Shown: positions 53,703 to 63,411, counted from the first letter of the stretch. The stretch: 64,000 nucleotides of DNA from Clostridiaceae bacterium (GCA_902362365.1 CABIVQ010000004.1:1-64000), one strand, 5' to 3'. Translations and numbers: made by a program. Notes: generated from the letters alone by a model not told the origin.

Positions 53703-53751
53703 AAAATAAGGCATAAAATAACTTTAATGTTATCTTATGCCTTATTTTTAG
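53703..53751 (+). terminator. Intrinsic terminator after the M23 gene
   Basis: AAAATAAGGCATAAAATAAC and GTTATCTTATGCCTTATTTT pair over 20 bp with one mismatch, followed by T. Confidence 0.9.
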
Positions 53752-53931
53752 TTGAAATGAGAGATATAATTAAAAAAAGTACTATGTAAATGAAATTTTT
53801 AATAGTGTAAATCATATAGATAAATATAAGAAGTGTTTATAGAGGGATTAGAAATATGAAATAGAACTTTTATTCTTAAGATAAAATTTATATAGTGTTT
53901 ATAATATATATAAAATTAAGGTTAGGGGGAA

Positions 53932-54624
53932 GTGGTTAAAATAAAGCGTAAAATATTAATGGATTCAATTATTTATATTGTATCGCCAATAATATTATAC
54001 AGACTAAGTAGCTTAGGCATTTCCAATTCCTATGTATTCTATTTAATATTAGGCGGTATTTGTTATACTCTTTATACTAAATATAAGCAAAATAGGACTA
54101 GTATATCGGGCTTAGGTATTATGACATTACTGACGTTGTATATTTACTTTTCAAGGAATCAAAAAAATAGTTTTGATTTATATCTTTATATAACTTATTT
54201 AATAGGAATAAGTTTTTCTATTATATTAATACTTAATTTATTTGATAGAAATATTTGCAGCCAGATATATATGGATATATTAAATACAAAATTTAATAGC
54301 GGTATATCAATAAATAACCTTATAAGAAAAAGAAAGTTAGAGAATGAATTTAGTTTTCTTACAACACTAATAACTTTGCATCTATTAATTTCTATAATGA
54401 TAAGATTTTATGGAATTTCATACTATGGATCAAGTAGATATATGGAAGCTTATAGTTTAGAGATACTAAATCTTGTAATATTTACGGGAATAGAGTTATA
54501 TATTATATATAAAATTATTGCAAAGACAATGGAGGATAAAGCTTTTTCAAATAAAAAAAGTGATAAAAATATTAATGATGGAAGAGTTATAGATTTAAGT
54601 CAATATAAACGTGTAAATAAATAG
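53932..54624 (+). CDS. Multi-helix membrane protein, unknown function
   Basis: The 230-residue protein has about seven hydrophobic segments and a charged C-terminal tail ending GRVIDLSQYKRVNK. I recognise no family. The start is GTG, 6 bases after AGGGGGAAG. It is convergent with the glycosyltransferase gene and shares its terminator. Confidence 0.65.
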   Translation: MVKIKRKILMDSIIYIVSPIILYRLSSLGISNSYVFYLILGGICYTLYTKYKQNRTSISGLGIMTLLTLYIYFSRNQKNSFDLYLYITYLIGISFSIILILNLFDRNICSQIYMDILNTKFNSGISINNLIRKRKLENEFSFLTTLITLHLLISIMIRFYGISYYGSSRYMEAYSLEILNLVIFTGIELYIIYKIIAKTMEDKAFSNKKSDKNINDGRVIDLSQYKRVNK

Positions 54625-54647
54625 ACATATATTAGAGTGTATAGTTA

Positions 54648-54682
54648 TTAAATATAAGGGGATTGATACCCCTTATATTTAA
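54648..54682. terminator. Two-way terminator between convergent genes
   Basis: TTAAATATAAGGGG (54648-54661) and CCCCTTATATTTAA (54669-54682) are perfectly complementary with a 7-base loop. Confidence 0.88.
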
Positions 54683-54686
54683 TGCT

Positions 54687-55820
54687 TTATTCAGAAATAG
54701 AAGTATTTAGTAATTCATGTACATAGTCATATATTTTTTTAGGATGTATAGTTTTCTTAAATTCAGATATGTTGTCTAACATGAATTTAATTAAGGAATT
54801 AAATTTACTTGAAACAATAGATTCAAATATTTCTTTAAGATCTTCATCGTCATTATAGATGATACCGATGCCTTTATCTACAATAAATTTAGCATTTTCT
54901 ATTTCTTGCCCGACCTTTGGTAATTTAACTATTATAGGCGTTTGTGAGTGTATGGCTTCAAATAATGTGGCACCGCCAGGTTTGGTAAGCATTAAGTCAT
55001 ACTCTTTTATTAAATCTTGCATATTATTTACAAATCCTAGAACCTTTATATTTAGTAAAGGTTTTTTTTCAGTTAAATTATCATAAAGTTTTTTGTTTTT
55101 ACCCGTTACTATTGTAACCTCTAAAATATCTTTATATATTCCTACAAAGTTATCAATCCAGTGCATAAAGTTTTCATCAAAGTCAAATAATCCACGTCCC
55201 CCACCTAGAAGTAGAAGCCTATATTTTCCTTGGATATAATTTTTTTCTTCTATATGGAAATTTTTATTAATTGGTACCCCTGTAACTTTTATAGAATTAG
55301 GAGATATACCTTTATGAACTAATCTATTTTTTATTTCGGTACTTGGTACAAAATACATATCAGTATTAGGATAAATCCATTCTAAGCTATCTACAACATC
55401 AGTTATGACAGTTACACAAGGTATTGGCTTATGAGTATGCTTTAAATTAAAATTATATACACAAGAAGCCGCAAGTGGGAATGTAGATATAATTAAATCA
55501 GGCTGAACATCTAAGATATACTCAGATAATTTAGGTGTATATATTAGATGAGAGATATCATATATAGGATTAAATGATTTCTTCAAATAATAGTAATAGT
55601 TATATAGTTCAGGCATGTATTTTGTATTATTTTCATACATCTTTACCATTGGTTTATTTATTCTAGGAACACTTGCACTTATAAAATTTTGTATTACTAT
55701 ATTGTAACTATCATCATTTTCATTTATGTAATCTTTAATAGCATTTGCAGCACTTATATGTCCAGCACCAAACTGGGCTGTTAAAATTAAAATTGTTTTT
55801 TTACTTTTTTCTGTATCCAA
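54687..55820 (-). CDS. MGDG synthase/UgtP-like glycosyltransferase
   Basis: This 377-residue GT28 enzyme has the MGDG synthase start TILILTAQFGAGHISAANAI and the C-terminal UDP-sugar site PGGATLFEAIHSQTPIIV with GQEIENAKFIVDKGIG. It is predicted to add glucose or galactose to diacylglycerol on the inner membrane face to make glycolipids or lipoteichoic acid anchors. Length fits UgtP. AGGTGATA ribosome site on the minus strand. Confidence 0.9.
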   Translation of the reverse strand: MDTEKSKKTILILTAQFGAGHISAANAIKDYINENDDSYNIVIQNFISASVPRINKPMVKMYENNTKYMPELYNYYYYLKKSFNPIYDISHLIYTPKLSEYILDVQPDLIISTFPLAASCVYNFNLKHTHKPIPCVTVITDVVDSLEWIYPNTDMYFVPSTEIKNRLVHKGISPNSIKVTGVPINKNFHIEEKNYIQGKYRLLLLGGGRGLFDFDENFMHWIDNFVGIYKDILEVTIVTGKNKKLYDNLTEKKPLLNIKVLGFVNNMQDLIKEYDLMLTKPGGATLFEAIHSQTPIIVKLPKVGQEIENAKFIVDKGIGIIYNDDEDLKEIFESIVSSKFNSLIKFMLDNISEFKKTIHPKKIYDYVHELLNTSISE

Positions 55821-55965
55821 AATATCACCTCTAGAAAAACTGTATAGTATTTATAGCATTTACAGTATTATACATTATGATATCTAGTATAATCAATGCT
55901 ATAAAATTTATTATTAAAGAAGGATATATATAGTTTAGGTTGAAAAATTATACAGAGGTGAGGAT

Positions 55966-57285
55966 ATGGAGGGAATAAATAATAAGAAAAATTATGAAGA
56001 AAACAGTGATAGCGACTCTATATACATACTAAAGATGATAATTTACTCTGTAATAGGCATAGGGACTTTTTTTATACCTATAAATATAAATAATCAGAAT
56101 CAAACTATTTTATATCATATAGTTGATAAAATTCAATTAAGCTATAATAATTTTTTACAAATATGTATAGTTGTATTTATTTCTTTAGGAAGTCTAAAGT
56201 TATTTATTGATAAAGAAAGAAGTAAAACATTTTTATTTTTTAGATTTTTAAGTGTTTTAATAATACTTAATATATTTTATGGGAAAAATTATATATTTTT
56301 CAAAAATGATAATACTATTTTAATTATAAAGGAAATAATTTTAAATCTAGTTACTGTTCTGCCAATAAGTTCTATATTTATGCCATTCCTGCTTGAATAT
56401 GGATTATTAGATATTTTAGAATCTTATTTTCATCCAATTACAAAAAAACTATTCAAAGTAAGTGGGAAGACTGTGATTAATATACTGATATTTATTTTTA
56501 CAGATTGTTTTTGCGGATACTATATGGCAAATATATTGTATTCTAAGGGGAAACTTAGGTTAAATGAATTATATATGTTATTATTAAATTTTTCTATAAT
56601 GTCCTTTCCTATGATTAAATATATATGTAATGAGTTAAACCTAAATAGTGGTATTTTTATTTTTATAAATTTGCTAATACTAATAACTAGCAATATGATT
56701 TTGTGTAGAGTATATCCAATGAGTAAAATTAAAAAGTCATATTCTGTAAAGACTAACTATAAAGAAAGTATACATAGAAAAGACAAGTTAAAGAAGGGTA
56801 TAAATAAGCATTTACAGAGTAGAGATAATAAAAAAGTATTTGTACATATCCTGGATAATCTAGAGTATGCTATAAATTTAATTATGAATTTAATACCAAA
56901 TATTGTATTAATTTTTTTCTTTGGAGACTTACTATTCAATAATGAATATATAGTAGATCTTTTGAGTAAATTATTTTATCCTATAATTAATTTGCTAAAA
57001 CTTTCTGATGTATCTTTAATTAGTAAGTCAATTATTGGTGGATTTTATAATGAAATAGTAACTATAGATTTAATAAATAAAAGTGTAGAATACAATATTA
57101 AATTTATAATAGGAATATTATTAGTTTTAAAATGCACATCTCTGACTACTAATATAGCTTATATAAGTAGCTCATCAATAGAAATAGATAAAAAATGTTT
57201 TATTATAATATTCTTAGAAAGAATATTACTTATATTACTTCTATATTCAATAATATATTATTTTTATATAGGTTACATAATGTAG
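55966..57285 (+). CDS. YjiH-like membrane protein (nucleoside recognition/Gate domain)
   Basis: The 439-residue protein has about ten helices and two Gate-like halves: LLDILESYFHPITKKLFKVSGKTVINILIFIFTDCFCGYYMAN in the first, and LVDLLSKLFYPIINLLKLSDVSLISKSIIGGFYNEIV in the second. This layout matches YjiH and sporulation YlbJ-type proteins. The substrate is unknown. The charged linker at residues 255-290 is cytoplasmic. GAGGTGAGG ribosome site. An M42 peptidase gene follows at 56 bases. Confidence 0.78.
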   Translation: MEGINNKKNYEENSDSDSIYILKMIIYSVIGIGTFFIPININNQNQTILYHIVDKIQLSYNNFLQICIVVFISLGSLKLFIDKERSKTFLFFRFLSVLIILNIFYGKNYIFFKNDNTILIIKEIILNLVTVLPISSIFMPFLLEYGLLDILESYFHPITKKLFKVSGKTVINILIFIFTDCFCGYYMANILYSKGKLRLNELYMLLLNFSIMSFPMIKYICNELNLNSGIFIFINLLILITSNMILCRVYPMSKIKKSYSVKTNYKESIHRKDKLKKGINKHLQSRDNKKVFVHILDNLEYAINLIMNLIPNIVLIFFFGDLLFNNEYIVDLLSKLFYPIINLLKLSDVSLISKSIIGGFYNEIVTIDLINKSVEYNIKFIIGILLVLKCTSLTTNIAYISSSSIEIDKKCFIIIFLERILLILLLYSIIYYFYIGYIM

Positions 57286-57341
57286 AATTATTGAATATAA
57301 TACTTTAGGGGAAGGGAAAACTTGTAATTTAAGGAGGTTCT

Positions 57342-58373
57342 ATGAATTATAACTTATTGTATAAATATATTAAGGAACTTTTAAGTATTCCAAGCCCCAC
57401 AGGATATACAGAAGAAGTTGAAAAGTATATAGTAAATTTTCTTAAATCTCGAAATATTAACTATAAAATTGCAAATAAAGGCAGTGTAATAGCTACTATA
57501 GAAGGAAAAGATAAAATGAATGTTACTACATTTTCAACTCATGTAGATACTTTAGGAGCTATGATTAAAGAAATAAAAGGAAATGGAAGGTTATCAGTAA
57601 GCCTAATTGGTGATTATGTAATTAGCTCTGTAGAAGGTGAATGCTGTACAATACACACTAAAAATAATAAAAAATATGAAGGAACTTTGCAAAATATTAA
57701 ACCATCTATTCATGTATATGCTGAGGAGGCAAAACAAATAGAGAGATCCTTAGAAAATTATGAAATAGTAATAGATGAAGAGGTATTTTGTAAAGAAGAT
57801 ATAAATAATTTAGGTATAGATGTAGGAGATATAGTATCATTTGATACAAGGACAAAAATAACTAGTTCAGGATTTATCAAATCAAGATACTTAGATGATA
57901 AAGCAGCTGTAGGTGTAATGTTATATGTTATAGATTATATAATATTAAATGAAATAAGCTTAAATCACACTATAAACTTCTTATTTACTAATTATGAAGA
58001 AGTAGGACATGGTGCATCTGCATTTATACCTAAGGATACAATTAATTTTATTGCTATAGATTTAGGGTGCCTCGGAGAAAAACAAAACTCAACGGAGTAT
58101 GATGTCAGTATATGTACAAAAGATTCTAACGGGCCATATGATTACAAACTTATTAATCACTTTATTGATTTATGTAAAGAAAATAGTATCAACTATAAAT
58201 TAGATATATATGATAATTATGGATCAGATGCTATAGCAGCTATAAAATCAGGATTAGATGCAAAGTTTGCTTTATTTGGACCTGGAATATATGCTTCTCA
58301 TGGTTATGAGAGAACTCATATAAAGTCTTTAGAAGAAACTATAAAATTGATTTTAAAGTATGTTACAAACTAA
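57342..58373 (+). CDS. M42 family metallopeptidase (glutamyl aminopeptidase-like)
   Basis: The 343-residue peptidase has the co-catalytic metal motifs THVDTLGA (H, D), RYLDDKAAVGV (bridging Asp), NYEEVGHGAS (catalytic Glu pair), IDLG and a final SHGYERTH. M42 enzymes form dodecameric tetrahedral complexes that trim peptides. The AAGGAGG ribosome site is strong. It may be co-transcribed with the YjiH-like gene. Confidence 0.92.
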   Translation: MNYNLLYKYIKELLSIPSPTGYTEEVEKYIVNFLKSRNINYKIANKGSVIATIEGKDKMNVTTFSTHVDTLGAMIKEIKGNGRLSVSLIGDYVISSVEGECCTIHTKNNKKYEGTLQNIKPSIHVYAEEAKQIERSLENYEIVIDEEVFCKEDINNLGIDVGDIVSFDTRTKITSSGFIKSRYLDDKAAVGVMLYVIDYIILNEISLNHTINFLFTNYEEVGHGASAFIPKDTINFIAIDLGCLGEKQNSTEYDVSICTKDSNGPYDYKLINHFIDLCKENSINYKLDIYDNYGSDAIAAIKSGLDAKFALFGPGIYASHGYERTHIKSLEETIKLILKYVTN

Positions 58374-58402
58374 ATATATAAAGTATACTTGATCGGATTA
58401 AA

Positions 58403-58450
58403 AAACGAATTCTTTGGTGATGATAAACATCACAAAGAGTTTGTTTTTTT
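58403..58450 (+). terminator. Intrinsic terminator after the M42 peptidase gene
   Basis: AAACGAATTCTTTGGTGATG and CATCACAAAGAGTTTGTTT pair over about 18 bp with two mismatches, then seven T. Confidence 0.9.
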
Positions 58451-58461
58451 ATTTGTATCAA

Positions 58462-58539
58462 AACACAGTATTGTGTAACGCACAATACTGTGTTAATATA
58501 TGTGTATAAAATACTATTGTGTAATACAAAATACTGTGT
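58462..58539 (+). promoter_or_regulatory. Two tandem PadR-type operator dyads
   Basis: AACACAGTATTGTG, spacer TAACG and CACAATACTGTGTT (58462-58494) form a perfect inverted repeat. A second, imperfect copy, ATACTATTGTG to CAAAATACTGTGT, spans 58511-58539. TATAAA (58505-58510) lies between them. PadR-family proteins bind ACAT/TGT-type dyads over their own promoters, so autorepression of the following operon is strongly suggested. Confidence 0.82.
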
Positions 58540-58559
58540 AAAAAGAAGGGAGGAATTAA

Positions 58560-58871
58560 ATGAATACCCAATTTCGAAAAGGCGTTTTAGAAATATGCGT
58601 TCTAGCGTTGATATCTAAAAAAGATATGTATGGATATGAAATAGTTCAAAATATTTCTAAGGTTATAGATGTTAACGAGGGAACTATATATCCAATACTG
58701 AGAAGGCTTACAAAGGATGAATACTTTGAAACTTATATATTAGAATCTAATGAAGGTCCGGCAAGAAAGTACTATAAAATAACTGCAGAGGGAATTAAAA
58801 ATTTAAATAAGCTGGTAAGGGAATGGAAAGATTTTGTAGGTGCAGTTAACATTATTTTAAATGAATACTAG
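58560..58871 (+). CDS. PadR family transcriptional regulator
   Basis: The 103-residue PadR winged-helix protein has the typical LEICVLALISKKDMYGYEIVQNI start, EGTIYPILRRLTKDEY recognition helix region and GPARKYYKIT wing, ending in a short dimerisation helix. It belongs to the short PadR-s2-like type. It is first in a three- or four-gene operon with DUF1700 and DUF4097-like genes, a known combination for envelope-stress sensing. GGGAGG ribosome site. Confidence 0.93.
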   Translation: MNTQFRKGVLEICVLALISKKDMYGYEIVQNISKVIDVNEGTIYPILRRLTKDEYFETYILESNEGPARKYYKITAEGIKNLNKLVREWKDFVGAVNIILNEY

Positions 58872-58886
58872 AAGGAGGTAACTATC

Positions 58887-59639
58887 TTGAATAAAAGTGA
58901 ATTTTTAGAGATATTAAAAGATTATCTTGGAAAAGATTTTTCAGAATATGAAGTTAATGATATATTAAGAGATTATGAAGAATATTTTGTGGATGGAATA
59001 ATAGAAGGAAAGAGTGATATGGAAATAATATCAGCTCTGGGTTCTCCGAAATCAATAGCAAAAGATTTAGTGTCTCAAATGAAGGAAAAGGATGAAAATA
59101 AACAATTTAAAAATAGTAAATTTACTGATAATATTAGTGATAAATATGAACAGTCAAAAATAAAAGCAAGAGATATATTTAGAAAAGGAAAGAACTATGT
59201 GAGTGAAAAGCTTACACCTAATTTATATAGTGAAAGTTCTAGGTTATCCACAAAACTTATAAAGATAATATTAAAAATATTATCACTAGTACTTTTAATG
59301 CCAGCATTTATGTTTATTGTTGTAATGATACCAATAGGAATATCGTTAATTATGTCTTTAGTAGCTTTTATAGTGGCTATACCTTTAGTAGTTAATTTTG
59401 TTTGGTCTGTACCAGAAATAACTGCAGTTGTTATATTTGCATCTATATTATTTATAGGATGTGAAATAATTGCATGGCAGATTTTTATATTCTTTATAAG
59501 ATTATTTATTAAGTTAAGTAAAAGATATATGAATTGGATAAAAACAAGGAATATTTATATAAATGCTAGTGAGAAAAAAGATAGATTAGAAAAGGATAGC
59601 TATGAAGAAGATGGAAAAGGAGATGATGATTATGAATAA
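58887..59639 (+). CDS. DUF1700 (HAAS) membrane protein
   Basis: The 250-residue protein starts with the HAAS domain MNKSEFLEILKDYLG, DILRDYEEYFVDG and IISALGSPKSIAKDL, and ends with two or three membrane helices (about residues 130-215) and an acidic tail. Proteins of this type pair with PadR regulators and DUF4097 proteins and are thought to form an inhibitor/sensor complex at the membrane. The start is TTG after GGAGGT. It overlaps the next gene by 8 bases. Confidence 0.88.
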   Translation: MNKSEFLEILKDYLGKDFSEYEVNDILRDYEEYFVDGIIEGKSDMEIISALGSPKSIAKDLVSQMKEKDENKQFKNSKFTDNISDKYEQSKIKARDIFRKGKNYVSEKLTPNLYSESSRLSTKLIKIILKILSLVLLMPAFMFIVVMIPIGISLIMSLVAFIVAIPLVVNFVWSVPEITAVVIFASILFIGCEIIAWQIFIFFIRLFIKLSKRYMNWIKTRNIYINASEKKDRLEKDSYEEDGKGDDDYE

Positions 59640-60654
59640 GAAACTTTCCATATTTGCAATAATCTTAATAATAATTGGATTAGTGGGAACTATTTGGTCA
59701 GGTATTAATACAATGCCTTACTTCATGAGTGAAATATCAAAAGCAGAACAAGAAGCTATGAAAGAAGAAACAGTATATAATGAAGATCTTCTTGATGCTA
59801 AGAAGGTTACTATTTATACAGCACATAGTAATGTGACAATAAAAAGAAATAATGAGAATAAAGTAAGAGTAAATAGAATAGGTAATCTAGATTACGCAAG
59901 ATATGATGTTAATAACAATAAAAGTATATTAACAATAAAAGAAATTGAAACTAATAAAAACTATTATATTAAGCAGCTAGATTTCAAGAAGTTATTTAAC
60001 GATGTAATTGAATCATTAGTTTCAATACAAAATGAAGGTATTATAGTTTACTTACCAAATAATGTAGATTTAGAAGTAATTACAGTCAGTGGTAATTTAA
60101 AAGTAGAAGGTGATATTGAATCAAAAAAAATAGTGTTTAAAACATCTGGTGGAAGAATATCTTTACCTAAAGAAGTAAAAAATATCGAAAATTTACAAAT
60201 ATTAAGTTCGAGTAGCATATATTTAGATGTAGTGGAGCTTTTAGGAGTTCGAGATGTAAATGTTGAATGTAACGATTTAACTATATACTCTAATGAAAAT
60301 TATATGTTTATAGATAATATTGAAAATTATATACCATTAAATTTAGATATAAGCCAATATAATAGTGAGAATTATGGTTCTAGTGTGCATGTACAAAGTA
60401 ATATACCTGTTTCAAAAAATCTTAATATAAAAGGGAATGATAACTCTGTGTATTTACAAATTCCTATAGAAAAATATAAGATGAATTTTGATGTGAGCGT
60501 ATCTGAAAATATATATTTAAATAATAATATATTTACTGAAAATGCTATAGTGGGCAATGTAAAGCAGATAAAAGGAGTCCTAAATAAAGACTTAGAAGAT
60601 TTAGATGAACAGTATAATGTAAATGTAAAATCAGCTAATCTTGAAATAAACTAA
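59632..60654 (+). CDS. DUF4097-like beta-strand repeat membrane protein
   Basis: The 340-residue protein has an N-terminal anchor (KKLSIFAIILIIIGLVGTIWSG) and then a right-handed beta-helix-like extracytoplasmic domain of the DUF4097 type (VTIYTAHSNVTIKRN, GIIVYLPNNVDLEVITVSGNLKVEG). It is predicted to be a membrane-anchored sensor or scaffold. ATG at 59632 is chosen with GGAGATGATG ahead; a start at 59602 would lie inside the preceding gene. It is translationally coupled to DUF1700. Confidence 0.85.
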   Translation: MNKKLSIFAIILIIIGLVGTIWSGINTMPYFMSEISKAEQEAMKEETVYNEDLLDAKKVTIYTAHSNVTIKRNNENKVRVNRIGNLDYARYDVNNNKSILTIKEIETNKNYYIKQLDFKKLFNDVIESLVSIQNEGIIVYLPNNVDLEVITVSGNLKVEGDIESKKIVFKTSGGRISLPKEVKNIENLQILSSSSIYLDVVELLGVRDVNVECNDLTIYSNENYMFIDNIENYIPLNLDISQYNSENYGSSVHVQSNIPVSKNLNIKGNDNSVYLQIPIEKYKMNFDVSVSENIYLNNNIFTENAIVGNVKQIKGVLNKDLEDLDEQYNVNVKSANLEIN

Positions 60655-60746
60655 ACTGTATTTTCAATTTATTTATATTGTAAAAAAATAGAAAAAAATA
60701 AGTCCCTATGATATAATAGAAAAAAACATAGTAATGAGGGATGCTT

Positions 60747-61256
60747 ATGAATAAATTAACCGCAGCAATATTTTTAAGCACAACTATTTTATTTAATGCA
60801 GCATGTGCAAATGTTAATAATGTAGAAAGCGCTAGATCTTTAGAAAATGTAGATGTGTCTAAGACAAGTGAAGTTACCGATGATAGCTTAGAAACTATAA
60901 CTATTCAGACAGATTCAAAGGATCCATCTAAAGTAATAGAAATAGAATTAGATGTAAACAGTAGTGCAAAAGAAAAGATAAACAGAATACTAGATAATAT
61001 ATCAGAAGAATGTTTTAATGGTTTACCAATTGAGGCAACTATTGTTAATAATAATGTGGTAGAGATAGAGTTAACTGAATATAATGATGAAAAAAAGAGC
61101 GTTTCTTGGCAGAATGATTATTTAAATAAATATACCAAGAAAAACACTATTAATCTTATAGTAAAAAATATAATAGAAGATAAATTTAAATCTGAAGTTT
61201 CTTCTATTAAAGATGTAAGAATATATCATAATGATAAATTAGTTACATTAGATTAA
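60747..61256 (+). CDS. Probable lipoprotein, GerMN-like fold
   Basis: The 169-residue protein has a signal sequence ending in FNAAC (Cys at about residue 20, an imperfect lipobox) and a domain with AKEKINRILDNISEECFNGLP and NNVVEIELTEYND. This helix followed by a beta-hairpin recalls the GerMN module of spore and germination lipoproteins; the resemblance is weak. GAGGG ribosome site, ATG at 60747. It may close the PadR operon or be separate (92-base gap). Confidence 0.65.
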   Translation: MNKLTAAIFLSTTILFNAACANVNNVESARSLENVDVSKTSEVTDDSLETITIQTDSKDPSKVIEIELDVNSSAKEKINRILDNISEECFNGLPIEATIVNNNVVEIELTEYNDEKKSVSWQNDYLNKYTKKNTINLIVKNIIEDKFKSEVSSIKDVRIYHNDKLVTLD

Positions 61257-61346
61257 AAGGGCTATAATCAAAATATAGTTTGCATAATATTAAATTTAAA
61301 ATTAGGTATTATGCAAAGTTATTTTGAAATAAGCCCTTTTTTTATT
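61255..61346. terminator. Terminator with nested stem between convergent genes
   Basis: AAAAGGGCT and AGCCCTTTT form the outer stem (61255-61263, 61332-61340). TGCATAATA and TATTATGCA (61281-61289, 61307-61315) form an inner one. T and A runs at the ends allow use on both strands. Confidence 0.78.
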
Positions 61347-61680
61347 TCATATAATTATTTAAGATTATTTCATCGTCTTCATTATTATCAAACTCATCAT
61401 CTAAATGTACGCTTTCGTTTACCATATATGTTGCGATAGATAAAATACCTATACCAGCAAATAATTTTAGCTGTTGCTTTCCTATATATTTAATGGCAGG
61501 GAATAAAACTTTTCTTGCTTTTGAACTAAATAAAGTAGTTGCAGATATTACTGCTCCAGAAGCGATTAGTGCGCTTAAAGCTGGGTAATCTTTTATAAAG
61601 TTTGAAGCACAATTACAACTAGATTCACTATAATATCTATGAAAATCATTTTTCATATCATCTAATTCATTAGAAGTCAT
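61342..61680 (-). CDS. Hypothetical protein with two hydrophobic helices
   Basis: The 112-residue protein has a Cys-containing start (SSCNCASNF), two hydrophobic helices (about residues 32-50 and 72-88) and an acidic tail (DDEFDNNEDDEIIL). The layout resembles small spore or membrane proteins of Clostridia, but no family is recognised. No strong GGAGG is seen; GAGTGATT precedes ATG. It converges with the preceding lipoprotein gene. Confidence 0.6.
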   Translation of the reverse strand: MTSNELDDMKNDFHRYYSESSCNCASNFIKDYPALSALIASGAVISATTLFSSKARKVLFPAIKYIGKQQLKLFAGIGILSIATYMVNESVHLDDEFDNNEDDEIILNNYMK

Positions 61681-61934
61681 ATAATCACTCCAGTATTATA
61701 AATTTAGAAAATCCTTGTTTATAGATTATCCAATAAAGATAAAATTATAATTAATAAAATATGTTAAAAGTATAGAGTTAAAATTTCAAAGCAAAAAATA
61801 CTATAATCTACCATACATTACATAATAGATAAATAATTAGTAACCAGTTTAAATTGCTATCATATAATTATAGTAAAGAACATAAGTCATGCTTATGAAA
61901 CTTAAAATATACAGCAAAGGGGTTTTGACATATT

Positions 61935-63215
61935 ATGAGAAAGAAAAAGAAACAATCTTATTCATGCGCTCCTCAGTATGATGCTTGCAATCCATGTGAA
62001 GAAAAAATAAATACATGTAAACCAGTTAAACAAACAAAAATTGCTAATACATGTACATGCAACACAAATAATACATGTAATACCTGTAAAAAACCAGTAA
62101 AAAAATATGTAGACGATTTATGTGGTGATTATGAAATAACATGCGTAGATAAATGTGTAAATTTAGCGAAGAAGGCAGAAGAATTATTTACTAAAGCATG
62201 TGAATGTGACGCTCAGGCGGTAGAAACTTATAATCAAGCTAAAGAGTGTGAAAAGTCTGCGAAATTATTAGAACAAAAAGCTAATAATTTATTACAAAAT
62301 GCATGCTGTACTGAAAAAGAAGCTAAAGCAGCAGAGTGTAAAGCTAAGCAATTACTAGAAAAAGCTGAGGAACTTTCTGCCAAAGCTAAATGTTTATATC
62401 AAGAGGGGAAACAAATACAAAAAGAAGCAGAAGCTAACTGTGAAAGTGCAAAATGTTTATTTGAAAAAGCACAATGCTTAAATGAAAAAGCTAAAGAATT
62501 ATATGCTCAAGCGATGAAATGTGATGAAAAAGCATTAGAATGTTATCAAAGTGCAGGAGAAAAAATGAAAGAGTATGAAATGAAGTCTAAGAAATGTGAA
62601 GATATGATTTCTAAATGTGGAACTGCATTAGATAAATGTTCAAATAAGGTTACTTGTAAAAAAGAAATACCTTGTGAATATGTAAAACCTACAGATATGT
62701 GTAATGCTACAAATATGTGTAACACTACAAAACCAAGCAGTACTTGTAAATATGAAGAGTACGATTATTCATGCAACCCTCCAAAGAAAAAATCTTGCGG
62801 ATGTAATAAACCAGTTTCTAAAAATCCATGCAAAATGAATACTTGCAATCAAGACTATGAAAATAAAATAGATTCATGCTATTCAGATAATAAGTATCAG
62901 ATGAACCCTTGCTATGAAATGGATAACTATAAAATGAATCCTTGTAAGAAATCTGTTAAATCTGAAGATATAGTATATATTGAAGACTGTGATCTTTGTA
63001 AAGGTAATTTATGTTCAACTTATGTAAGTCCTATGTATGATATGACACCTATGCAATGTACAGGAGGAATGTCAAGTAAATATCCATCTTTAGATAAACC
63101 ATATATGAATGCTTATATGGATCAATATCAAGATATAAATGATATGTGGATGAATTATTATATGTATATGCAAAATATGTATATGCAAAACATGATGCCT
63201 TTTGATGAAATGTAA
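61935..63215 (+). CDS. Cysteine-rich coiled-coil protein, probable spore coat or exosporium component
   Basis: The 426-residue protein has about 43 Cys (10%). The N-terminal 70 residues carry Cys-Asn-Thr motifs (NTCTCNTNNTCNTCKK). Residues ~75-230 are an alanine/lysine/glutamate coiled coil with a repeated pattern of AxxLxxKAxxL plus a Cys every 10-14 residues. The C-terminal third is Cys-Asn-Pro rich (NPCKMNTCN, YQMNPCYEM) and ends in Met/Tyr-rich MYMQNMYMQNMM. No signal peptide. The composition resembles crosslinked coat or exosporium proteins such as C. difficile CdeC in style only. GGGG ribosome-site region and a terminator follow. Confidence 0.72.
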   Translation: MRKKKKQSYSCAPQYDACNPCEEKINTCKPVKQTKIANTCTCNTNNTCNTCKKPVKKYVDDLCGDYEITCVDKCVNLAKKAEELFTKACECDAQAVETYNQAKECEKSAKLLEQKANNLLQNACCTEKEAKAAECKAKQLLEKAEELSAKAKCLYQEGKQIQKEAEANCESAKCLFEKAQCLNEKAKELYAQAMKCDEKALECYQSAGEKMKEYEMKSKKCEDMISKCGTALDKCSNKVTCKKEIPCEYVKPTDMCNATNMCNTTKPSSTCKYEEYDYSCNPPKKKSCGCNKPVSKNPCKMNTCNQDYENKIDSCYSDNKYQMNPCYEMDNYKMNPCKKSVKSEDIVYIEDCDLCKGNLCSTYVSPMYDMTPMQCTGGMSSKYPSLDKPYMNAYMDQYQDINDMWMNYYMYMQNMYMQNMMPFDEM

Positions 63216-63231
63216 TAATTTAAAGTTAGGG

Positions 63232-63258
63232 GAAGAGCCTATTTATGAGGCTCTTTTT
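63232..63258 (+). terminator. Intrinsic terminator after the Cys-rich gene
   Basis: AAGAGCCT and AGGCTCTT pair with a 7-base loop and are followed by TTTT. Confidence 0.9.
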
Positions 63259-63411
63259 TACATATTAAATATTTTATAAAAATTGAATATATTAATAAAA
63301 ATTAAAACAAACTAAATTAATATTAAATTTTACTATTATATAATTATGTGGTATATTAAATAATAGATTTTATATAGAGAACAAAAGATATATTAGGTGG
63401 TGATTAATAAA

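Noticed and set aside
62100..62650. Tandem DNA repeats in the Cys-rich gene
   Set aside because: The repetition is at the protein-pattern level; no long identical DNA repeats are visible.
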